From Argopecten irradians (lineage: Eukaryota > Mollusca > Bivalvia > Pectinida > Pectinidae), in the NCBI RefSeq assembly GCF_041381155.1, contig NC_091146.1, forward strand, positions 34,509,328 to 34,573,327: a stretch of 64,000 nucleotides of DNA, in the 5' to 3' direction. Both the position numbers and the translations under genes were made by a program. Position 1 is the stretch's first letter; each line of letters starts with the position of its first letter. The notes beneath the pieces are model-generated. The model was not told the DNA's origin and ran no database searches. It saw only the letters and a list, made by a program, of their open reading frames with translations. Below, in pieces: positions 23,853 to 36,000 of the stretch.

Positions 23853-26800
23853 TCACCTCAGCCCTTTATTGAGGTATTGTACAAACATGTTACATAACAT
23901 AGCTGTATCACTAACAGGATGCATCTTTGTATATACAATAAACTGCCGACGGTGGCGCTGTAACTCTCCCAGGGTCAAAGGTCGTAGAAGTGTGATCTGA
24001 CGAAAGACAAAAAATATCAAATTACTGAAAGTACTGTAAAGTTTTACAACTATAACAGAAGGAAAGTATTCTAACTTCTTACATAATAATTTGTTTTGGA
24101 TAATGATATTTTTTGAAAAGCTTTTGAAAACATTTGTTAATTCCAAAATTTGTAATTTATCAAAGCTATGATATAAATGTCACTGGTTAACAACTCTCTT
24201 TAAGTTCACTTTTGAAACGTTTAAAATTAAAATTCTTGTCTTATTGACTGTTTACTTGCATCTTTTTATATCATATTTTATCATTCATTTTATATCTGAA
24301 GAATTAAACATATTTTAAAATGTTGCTGTAAACATCAATTAGTATCGAAATAACAAAATGAATAACGATGAGTAAGTAATTCTATAAATAGATATAGGTA
24401 CCTTTTCCTTTGTGCCGGGTATTGTTATTTCATCGCCTGGGACGCTCGTCTTCTGGGAAGCCATAAGTACCTAAATGTTCAACAGTAATAACACAGGCAA
24501 GTTAATCAAAGTACTGATAGTACTGCAAACACAACGCAACAGAAACAGATGAATTACCAAAATATATAAACCATTATAAAACTGATTATATTAAAAATCA
24601 TAATAGATGATAACCATTATAAAACTGATATTATCTATTATGATTTTTTCACTAGTGAACCATTACAGAATAGTATGTATTAACTGTGGTGACAAGATTT
24701 GAAATTCATTTGCGTTGTGTTAAAAATGTATTGATAAAACTTTTTTTTTACAACCAATGATTTTTTTAAATATTAAAGTAAATATTTAAGTAACATAAAT
24801 TTAGTCCAATGAGATGTAGCAAGAGTCATCATCTAAGCATATGCCTGGTTTACAGGTGGAGGAAAGCCTAAGTACCCAAATTAAAACCACCGATCAGCAG
24901 CCAGTACATGGCAACTGCCCCACATGGGATTCTAACTCGTGAACCAAGAGGCGGAGAGCTAGAGGTAATATGTTGGGACATAACCACTCGGCTACCGCGG
25001 AACCTCAAGTCAAGGGCAATTTGGTGTTAGAAATGTTTATAAATCATGTAGCTTCTTTATGATCCGACCGCAAGAACTGCTTGAATCGCAATCATACGAA
25101 TCCATCCTAGTGAAGAAGTATATCAATCCTTTCCATCAAATACATTACATTTAATGCACAATAATTAATTTTTCTTTGTTTTCAAACCAAATCTGGCTTT
25201 CTGTCAATACCATTTCTGCATACCACTATGGAAAACAAAAGGCCACATGGGCCTTAACGGTCATCTGACTGTTAATACAATAAATAGTAGAACTGAAATA
25301 CACAGTAAGTTATATTATACCTTTAATGATTTTAGTCTTTTTGACCCCTGCGACCTTGAATGAAGGTCAAGGTCATTCATTTGAACAAACTTAGTAGCCC
25401 TTCATTCCACCATGCTACAGCCTAAATATTTGGTGTCTAGGCCTTTTAGTTATTGACCAGATGTCATTTATAGATTTTAGCCTTTTTGACCCCTGTGATC
25501 TTGAATGAAGATCAAAGTCATTGATTTGAACAAACTTGGTCCCTTCATCCCAGCATGCAACAGGCTCCATATCAGTACCCTGGGCCTTTCGGATAATGAG
25601 AAGAAGTTGTTTGAATAAAAAGTTCAGATGACCTAAAAAATCTGAGGATGGAGCAAAACCCCAACGTTATCCACAGGGGGCCAACTCAATGAAAATGGAT
25701 ATTGTCATACATTTTTTGTATTTGGAGGATGTACTGATGAGTATATATGACAGTCATGTGATTTTTTTCGAAAAAAACGAGATTTGAAAAATTATTAAAA
25801 AATCAGGATATTTACTATAAAACAGAGAAAGGGACGACAGTCGCCATATTGGAATTTTTACCCCCACCTCGATTAAAGTTAATTTTTTCACAATAGTATA
25901 CCTTTTTTCCTAGAGTCATAGTCACGCATCAGTCCTCCGATAATCCATAATCACACACTTACCATGCAAAAGCATATAAACGATGTCTATATAGTCGAAC
26001 GCAATATTTTAATCCAAAATTACCGGCGCTTTCTGACTTGTGACATCGAAAGCAATGTCCTAGTGAAGAGCGATTAGATTGTAATTCAATGGGTTTAGTC
26101 AGAGGTATTCCGATACGTTTTAATATTCAAATTTTCCGCGAAAACAAACGTATCGGAATATCTCTGACTAAACCCATAGAATTTACACTGCAGGGGTAGT
26201 CACTCTAGAAATCTAGAATTATTTCTATACATAGGTGAAAGAATGATGTTATAAGATAAAATCCTGTGCTAACCTCATTTCAGCAGGAAGTTTACAAATG
26301 GCTACGTTCCATCATCACTGGAGATGATAGTACCGCACAAAAGTTACTGGGTATCACAAAGTGCATAAATTAATCCCATTTATAAGCACCGATGTCTTTT
26401 TTTAAAAATTTTTTTTATCAGATTATGAAACAAGAGGCCCAGAGGGCCTGTATCGCTCACCTGTTTTTTTGTTAGTAATTATCACAAGAATAAAATGTGT
26501 TTGGCAACTATTGTGAGAATCATCCCCTACAGTATACTTACACTGACAGTGTCCTGGGTGATTTTGTCAAGCTCATACAGGAAATTTGTAGAGGACAGTG
26601 GTTGCTGAAGAAATTAAAAAAGAAATTTATATTCTTACAAAGTAATTTTATTTCAGCTATTTGTAAACTGAATGAAATGGAAAAAGAAATTTATATTCTT
26701 ACAAAGTAATTTTATTTCAGCTATTTGTACCCTAAAGTACGGTGGAGGTATAATTTTAAAGGAAACTTATACTCTGTCAACAGACTACCCATCTACCTTA

Positions 26801-29519
26801 TCTCGGTCACCAAATTATGACATATGAAACATTTGTAAAACATACAGAAAGCTTAAAGTTATATTGCATGCTAATTTCACTGTAACGATATGCTACAGAT
26901 AAGATTAATTATCATTAACTCAGTTGATATTTATTGAAGTTATCGTGTTTGGGTACAATAACAATATTATTCCTCAGGGAAGTATCTACGTAAGTTAAAA
27001 TCGGAAAAGTCCCATTTTCTCACTCGTTCGAGATCTTTCAATCAAAATTTTTACAATTTGTTCAATTTATTTTTTTGCGTTCACACTTTACATTTTGTGT
27101 TCACACTTACATTTTGTGTTAACATTCCTATTTTGTGTTTAATAATGTTACTTATGTGTTCACATTTACATTATCTGTTCAATGTCGTATACTATGTTCA
27201 AAACCCAATTTGTTATACATTTATTTGTTCAAACTTACATTTTGTGTTCACACTTACGTTTTTTGTTCAAACTTAAATTTTGTGTTCAAACTTACATTTT
27301 GTGTTCACACTTACGTTTGTGTTCAAACTTACGTTTGTGTTCAAACTTACGTTTTGTGTTCAAACTTAGATTTTGTGTTCACACTTACATTTTGTGTTCA
27401 AACTTAAATTTTGTGTTCAAACTTACATTTTGTGTTCACACTTACGTTTGTGTTCAAACTTACGTTTTGTGTTCAAACTTAGATTTTGTGTTCACACTTA
27501 CATTTTGTGTAGCCATATTTGGGGGAGGAGGTTTCCTATTTAGCAGAGCATCAACAATCTGGTCCCCTGGCAACCTGTCTCCCCTCTGCAGTGTAAATAA
27601 TGGACTGTCCCATCTTTGGTTTGAGTTTGGTGGTTCAAATCTCATAATTAAAGCATCAAGTCTACAAAATATTTTTTTTCACAATTAAGTCATAGTTTTT
27701 TTCTCTGTTAATTTTATGACTACTTGCTGGTAGGTATAAGCCCCAGGAGCAAAAAATAAACAAACATATTTTAGGATCTAAGCTTTAAAAGGAATGTGCA
27801 TAATACAGTATAACCCCTCTAACTCGAACCAGCATTCCTCGAATACCCCCAATTTGTCAAACTGGTCGCATGGTCCAGTCCGTTTCCCTATATACAGTGG
27901 ACCCGCAATAATGTGGATGCCGATAGTCCGGAAATCTCACCATCTGGACAAAAATGTCAGGGAACGGATTTCCTTAACATCATTTATACTCACTAGTCCG
28001 GATATTCGGATTCCAAATCTGGAACTCCATATAAAATAACAATTTCATTGGTCCATAACAATGTTCAAAACTATTTATTATCAGGGTTTTGTTAGGCCAA
28101 GGACGTAGATATAGGTTCTTGGTTAGGTAGTTTGAAACAATCCGTTACATCGGATCAAGAGTGGTACTGTATAGGTACATAGCTATACTGGCAAACATCG
28201 TATACAAACAACGATGACTTTTGGTTTCGTCTTTCAAAAAAGAAATACGTTAATTTCATATAATTAACATAATGATATGGGAAAAAACTTTAAAACAGAA
28301 CAAATGAAGTATTTATTTTAGTACATGTAAGTTGCATAAAAACCTATGATATTGATTACAAGATCAAGGGGAGTAACTCGTACATGACATTTTAAAATTG
28401 ACCAAGAACATGAAATTCAGCAGTCCGGAAAATTTGTAATCCGGACGGTTTAGCTAGGCTGGCAACGAAGATGTCCGGATTATCGAGGGTCCACTGTATT
28501 TCCTCTAATAAAACCCTAAATAGCTCAAACAGCTATTCATTGAATACCCTTTATTCCTCAAACAGTTTATCCCTCAAACAGTCTTATACCTGGTATCTGG
28601 TATTTTAGTAAGCTCCAAGACTTGTACAAATTGGGCTGGGCAATACAAATATTGTAGGGGTTATTTGTAAACATTGATACAATTTTTAGGGGTAATTGAC
28701 AGGTTTTTGATGGGAATCTAATCCCTGTGTACGCATATTATAACTGGAGCACTGATATTTCTAACAGTAGATGAATGACAAATCCTGATTTCTTATCCAC
28801 AAATATAACTGGCTACACTAACAGTAGATTGCTATGGAAACTTACACTTCCTGTGTGTATTGTTGATCTGGTTCTCTCTCCTGGTTCCAGCCAGATACAG
28901 TGTCTTTACTGCTGTCACAGAACACCTGTAAAATTATATCAACATTGTACCTTATAGGAACTTTAGGTTCAATGAATAGGCCCATGAGACCTGTATCATT
29001 TACCTAGACATCTCCTCATTTACTCTGCTGGATAATAAACTCAAAAACTCTAGGGAGGTTGTGGAGAGGGTGGTTGGTAGGGTTGGTGGGGTGGTTGGTA
29101 GGGTCAGGAGAGGGTGGTTGGTAGTGTGTGGGGAGGGTGGTTTGGGTGTAGGGTCAGGAGAGGGTGGTTGGTAGGGTCAGGAGAGGGTGGTTGGTAGGGT
29201 TGGTGGGGTGGTTGGTAGGGTTGGTGGGGTGGTTGGTAGGGTCAGGAGAGGGGGTTGGTTGGTAGTGTGTGGGGAGGGTGGTTTGTAGGGTCAGGAGAGG
29301 GTGGTTGGTAGTGTGTGGGGAGGGTGGTTTGTAGGGTGAGGAGAGGGCGGTTGGTAGGGGTGTGGGGAGGGTGGTTGGTAGGGTGGCTGGTAGGGTATGG
29401 GGAGGGTAGTTGGTAGGGTGGATGGTAGGGTATGGGGAGAATGATTGGTAGATGAGTTGATGAAGGGAGTGAGATAATGATGATGATGATGATGATGATG
29501 ATGAGATGATGATGATATA

Positions 29520-29604
<85 letters not shown>

Positions 29605-32600
29605 GATAATGATGATGATGATGAGTGATTGGTGGATGTAGGGTCATGTAGAGGAGATATAAGTATGAGAAGAATACCGATATAAACTAAAGAACCACAC
29701 GTACCGTACACTGTGGGGTCTGGCACGCCTTTGTGATACAGTATAACTCATATCGAAATCCTATAACACAGAAAAACAGAGGAAAAATAAAATGTGTTAT
29801 TGGCAACATAAACAAGGGTAGTTATCAACTCTCAAAATGATTTGTGTTGTACAGTCGATTGAAGGGGTTAGATAGATCCAAACTTAGGATTTCAAGACAA
29901 CTCTTAAAACATATACTTCATGGTAATGGTAATAGGCAATGTAATCTAAAATATCTTCAGTGTTTGACATTTTATTTTTTCTTCATTAATCAATTAAAAA
30001 CCATAAGCCTTGATGAACCATTCCTATGTCTTCAGATGCCTTATAAACGTTAGTAACACCATTGAAATTATGTACTGTAAAAATTGTTTTTTGTGACTGC
30101 TGTATGTTTAGATGGAAATATATTTGCAGAAATCACTTTACAATTACAAATTTATAAGACTGTTCAAATGTGAAATGAAATCCTATGTAAAAATTTAGTC
30201 ATGGTCTGAGTGTGTACTAATTTCACTACACTTTAGATGTAAATAGCTTTTTGGCAGTACTGCTAAAAATCATTTTCATCTCTTATTTGTACATGTAAAA
30301 TTAAAAACTTATCATAACAAGCAAATTCGTGAAATCAATATCCCTTGCTATTCGTTAATCAAAGGCCCATAACTCCACCAAATAGGGTCCAATAAAAGTC
30401 TGGATCAGACTTTGCAAAGGCCTTGTGACATTTAACCATGTTACGATGTTTTGAGAAAATCTGATAATATTTGCGAGAGTTATTGAATGGAAACAGACAA
30501 AATAGCGTTTTTTCAAAGGCCCATAACTCCGCCAAATAGGGTCCAATCAACGTCCGATCAAACTTGGCCTAGGCCCTGAGACATTTAAGCATATCACCAA
30601 TTTTTGAGAAAATCCAGTAATAATAACTTGTCATAAGACTTTCTTTGTCAGTATTGACTTATTATGCAGAATAAGGCATTCACTAATTTTTGTTATGACA
30701 CTAAATAAGGTTACTACAGACACCTACAGAGTTATCTGACCTTTGCTATATGAAAGTATTTAGTTTACACACAGCGGAATATCTTTACCTTTAATGTAAT
30801 GGGCTTATTTGCCAGTAGGGACTTATTTGTAACTTGTCATAAGACTTTCTTTGCCAGCATTGACTTATTATACAGATGAATAAGGCATTTTCTGATTTTT
30901 GTTATGTTACATTGTAAGTAATTTTACCTTTGATATAATTTAACGAGTCCAGGATAACCACATCCTCCTTGTTTACATATCTGAAAAAAAATGTAGTCAA
31001 ACAGTGAAAGACTTTACAAATCAAGGCCAACAAAATAAAATAACAGTTTTTCAAGAATGACCCTCCAAAGTACAGTAAATCAAAGGAAGTCTTATTTGAT
31101 AAGGCCAAAATAAAATAAAACTTTGTTTCCTTCCATCTTCGCTCACATACACTTAAATAAACAGTAATATAAGATAAAGAAAGGTTTTACAATACAAGGC
31201 CAAAATAAAGGGATAGTTTTTTCTTCTGTCCTCTTCTGACATATAAAACAAGAGGCCCAGAAGGCCTGTATGGCTCACATGTTTTTTTTTGTATTTTTTT
31301 TTTACTAACTATCACAAAAAGTCTTACAATCAGAAATAGTAAAATTGACACAACATTTAGCTTAATTTTGAATCCCAACCATATAACGACGTTATCAATA
31401 TCATATGACTATGAGTGTTAGTCAAAGCTAAGTTTCACAATTTGTGCCAATTTGCGAAAGTTAAACGCATGCAAAAAATGGTTAGTTTATAGTATGTTGA
31501 CATTTAATTTATGCTAACCCAAGAAACTCACCTCTGAATGGCAGATTTTAATGTACCCCGTACGTCCTTTTCCTTCTTGGAGTCTGATCAATTGTCCAAT
31601 GAAAACAAAACAAATCATTTAAGAAAAAGCTTCTACAAAAGAATCGCAAAATTTCGAATTAGTTTCAACTATATGTACCTTTTCATGAACTTTTAACAAA
31701 ACAAAACACTAGAAATCTCTCATCGATCAATCCCTTCTTTACCTCCGCAAGGACGTATATGAGAAGGATAAGTAACAATGGGCTTTGGGGAAGTACAACG
31801 CAGGAGCTTTTGTGTTTGTGCACTGACCGTGACAATGGGCGAAGACTAATTTTCCTTTGATATCCGCCGGTGCAGCCTTTGATGTAGCTTGCGGGTGCGA
31901 GGGTTACCGTCTTACTTTCTGAAGCAGGCCGTCATTTCATGAGCTGTCATATTTTTTTAACGACAATTTAAGACATATCTTCTAAATCTTCCGTCCTTAA
32001 AGCAAGTAATAAACGTTGTGAAAATTAATAAACTTTACATTGGTGTTTCGTTTGACTCGATAAGACAAGCATTGTCATTGTTGAGAAAAATGGTTTTTAT
32101 TCACGGTTCATAGGCGTCTTGCGTGGTGTTCAGTAGTGTAAACAGACAGTGACGAATCCTTCTCACTTATTAATCCTTGACCTCAGAAATATTTTTAGTT
32201 TAATTACAACCATTTTTATATAATAATTATACTTTTGGGTGCATGATGTTCATTTACTATACTTGTACTAATTCTAACAACGTCCTTCAACTTCACAGTA
32301 TAATCAGCTGACCAAAAACGAAATATCTATTATGTAAATACTGTATTCAACCAATAAGTGCCCCTATCCCTATCAAGGAGGGAGGAATGTGGTCAATCAT
32401 CCGATCTACTGCTGTATAAACGTATCAAATATAGATTGGTGACCTGCAAGTAGCTCAGCGGTAGAGCATTTGGCTAGTGTTCGGAGGTTCCAGGTTCAAA
32501 TCCCAGTCTGGCTGCTACATTTTCACCTCTCCTAGGTTACAACATTGGTGCCGACTAAAATACCTACGGTGGTGCTATGTTATGGGTCTTGTATAATGTC

Positions 32601-32999
32601 ACTGAGGGCGAACGCCGAAGACATTGAGAAAGAAGGGAGGAATGTAGCGGGATTGGACTGGGTCTATCATCTTATCCAACGTTATGTTAAAACAGGTTTG
32701 GTTTGGTTTGATTAGTTTAACGTCCTATTAACAGCCAGGGTCATTTAAGGACGTGCCAGGTTTGTTGTTGGAGGAAAGCCGGAGTACCCGGAGAAAAACC
32801 ACCGACCAGCAGTCAGTACATGGGTACTGCCCCACATGGGATTCAAACTCGGCGATCCAGAGGTGGAGGGCATGTGGTAATATGTCGGTACATCTTAACC
32901 ACTCGGCCACCGCGGCCCCCAAAAACGGAAATGGGTTCAACATAACATATATATATATATATATATTTAAACTAACAATGTGTTTCAATTTTTTATTTC

Positions 33000-33035
<36 letters not shown>

Positions 33036-36000
33036 TAAATAGTAGCAGATTGGACTCATCAGTGACTAGGTAGAGAAATCGGCTTGTGTTCAGATAGAAC
33101 GAATATACGTACCCGGCCTACTATACCTTTCGGCCGGGTACGAATTGGTCCCTATATGTCGTAGTGGAGCACTGCCTCCGAAAATCACTCGGGCACAGTT
33201 TTCTATACGTTTTTGTAGGTTTCCAATTATTTTTATGCGTATACATGAATTTACATATTATTTTTGTCCAAAACAAACATAACTACCATTCTTAATATCT
33301 ACCGTACCGCTCCCAAGACGTCAAATTCACAATTTGTGGACTTGCCGTATAAATTCCCTTCAGAAAGACCTTCATATGTATTATGTAAAAAAAATAATGC
33401 CTCGATGAGAATTTTATATTTGATGTAGTTCAGTTATATTCCCTAGTAGGTAAGCGATGTTAAACAAGTACGATAAAATGCGAAGAAACGTTTTATAATG
33501 GTTTGCATAATCATTACTTTGCTCCATTAGCAGTAATAGGCACCAATTGTAGCTCTAAAGACGACACCATTTTCTGTCTTAAAGTCTTTAGAGCTACAAT
33601 ATTGCAGCTAGTGTTCAGAGGTCCCAGGTTTGAATCTCGGTCTGGCCGCTACATTTTATCACAGGTATCTTGACGTTGTGTCAATAATTTATATATATAT
33701 ATATAGTGTATAGGGTATTTTCGTAATATTTATTATTGACAAGCTCCTATGATTCTATCCTCTCAGGTCCGTTATACGTGTAGTCAGATTTGGCTATATA
33801 GTCAAATCTAGCTATATAGCCAGATTTAGCGGTGCTACCGGAGTAGCTACTGTTTTAGAGGAAAAGATATCAAAGTCAGTGAGAAGGTGTTATCTTTTCC
33901 GCTACAACACTAATCCAATAATATTAGATCTCGATATTGAGAAACTTCTGATGTGCAATACCGAGATCTAATGCCCGATCCCTATATGAGTCTTCGCAAC
34001 TTACGCCCCCGAATTACAGCGGAACTTTGACGGCCGCTTTGACGCTTAATTACGAAGTGAAAAACTTACCAGAATGTCAAAAAACATGTATAGCGTGAAT
34101 CAGTAGTTATCCATGAACACATCCTGGTATAAGAATAGGTATGACATAACATTAATCCACGGAATAATCACACATTTTAGAGCTGACCCATAGCAATTAT
34201 GTGCATCGCTGTATAATCTAGGTTAATTCCTATTCAAATTTTCGTCACTTCCGGTTTATCAAATTATAGTACGGTGTATCAAGTGGAAAGATAATATCAA
34301 TAGTGGTAACCAAGGTTGTTTATATGCACAGAAAACACGTATTTTTTTTATCAGTTTTGATTGATTCTGGAAATATTTAAATAAATTCATGCATTTTAGT
34401 CGAAATACCGCAAGATATTTTATAGATAATGATATGTTTACTTTCCGTCACCATTCCGTAATTTGTAACAACCGAGTAAAAATGGCGACAGGGTAGACTT
34501 ACAAATAGTGGTGGGGGTAAAGAAATGTCTAAAATCGGTATAAAAGTGCAATAGTGACGTTTTGAATTTTGGATTTAACATGATTTGGGATAATTCTTTC
34601 AGGATATGAAAGGTTACTGGGTCGCGACCAGTTACCGTGATTTTCACGAGGTTTTTTAAGGGTTTTGTCAAAACTAACACACAGAAGGCGTTGAAAATCG
34701 ACATGAATTATCTTAAGTCCAAGATACTTCAGTAACAACAGTCGTTGTTTAATTTTGATAATATGTTTTTTGACCAGACGCCATTTATTTTCACCGCTAA
34801 TTGGTACAGTTGACGAGACATACAGGACCAGTTACCGTGATTTCAAAATGGAAAGGAAATGCGCTTTTAAAAACATGCTTATTGCACCAAAACTTAGTTT
34901 GTGTTTTACTAAAGCGACCAACATCTATTTGATATCTATTAGAGGAATAATATAATCGTAATGCATGGTTATTTTGGGATCCAGTGACTGATCGAAAGAA
35001 TCACGGAAAAAAGGACTGTCTAAAGGTGCGTTCGATAGGTGACCGGGGAATCACTAAAAACAGGATTCAGCTCTGGGCAGGAGTAAAATTAGACAAACAA
35101 AAGTGTAAACGACCTAAAACTTACAGAAATTGAAGGCATACATATTAATTTATTTTGTATGGAAAAAAAGTAAACACAAGACGTCTTAACCAGGTAAAAA
35201 CTACCTTCTGTTTTACGATCCTGTCCATCCATGCCCGATCGGTAATTTGCCATATACCCGTTATTTTGCATACTCTGACCTACTTTGATGCAGACGAATT
35301 TTGGAAACGACTGACAAATAAAATAAACGATGATTTCATGAAATTTCAGGATTAAAATGCAAGTAAGTCATGATTTCAAGCTATCCCCCGCTGTGATTTA
35401 GTGTTGCAAACTTTGATTTCAAAAGAAAAACGTAGATGTGTTGTCAATATCGGTTGCAAATGAATTTTTTTTGTTGAATGAACACTTGAATGGCTACCGT
35501 GATTTAGCTGTTCAAAAAAATCCTAAAAATTGTGCGGGAGATAAAGTGTGCGCAGAAATCACGGTAATTGGTACATCACGGTAACTGGTCGCGACCCAGT
35601 AGTTTAAACACAACTTGAAATTTTGAATTTATATCGAGCCCATTTCTGCGCCGTGTGAATCCTACCTCGATTGTTAGAGGTTAGACACGACGTAATGATC
35701 AAAAGTGTCTCGTCGTGCTATACCTCTAACATTGTTGGAGTACTACAACACTAGCTACTACCGGACCTGCCTCTCCTGTTACACGTAAACTACGGTCAAT
35801 CCTAGTCCGCTTAAATAGATATAAACAGGCGATCAATCAGAATTTAGAGACTGCGATTATGGTCAGTTTTAGCGGAATAGACAAATCCATGATCCACATC
35901 AAATGCCAAGTGATGGTTTACCATATTCATCAACAAGACAACGTCTGTCGATCCGTCAAAACTGGTTACTGATCATACGGAATTTCCAATTTTACCTGAA

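Larger units (their letters stand above)
31584..34616 (-). other. KTI12 intron 1, distal part: dispersed repeats
   Basis: The stretch 31750-32165 repeats the 22990-23480 family. 32339-32380 is a remnant of the aataagtgccc MITE. Two tRNA-derived SINEs follow (separate entries). A (TA)n-(GA)n microsatellite lies at 32945-33036. The stretch 33545-33595 has 16-bp inverted arms (ttgtagctctaaagac). The stretch 33780-33970 has several short inverted repeats around tagatctcgatat. No exon was seen. Confidence 0.5.

Noticed and set aside
29154..29726. Poly-His/poly-Ile ORFs
   Set aside because: They are translations of the (TGA)n tract and the G-rich minisatellite. The real coding part here is only the 56-nt KTI12 exon 4.
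32441..32525. Functional tRNA gene
   Set aside because: A and B boxes are present but the acceptor stem does not pair and a SINE body follows.
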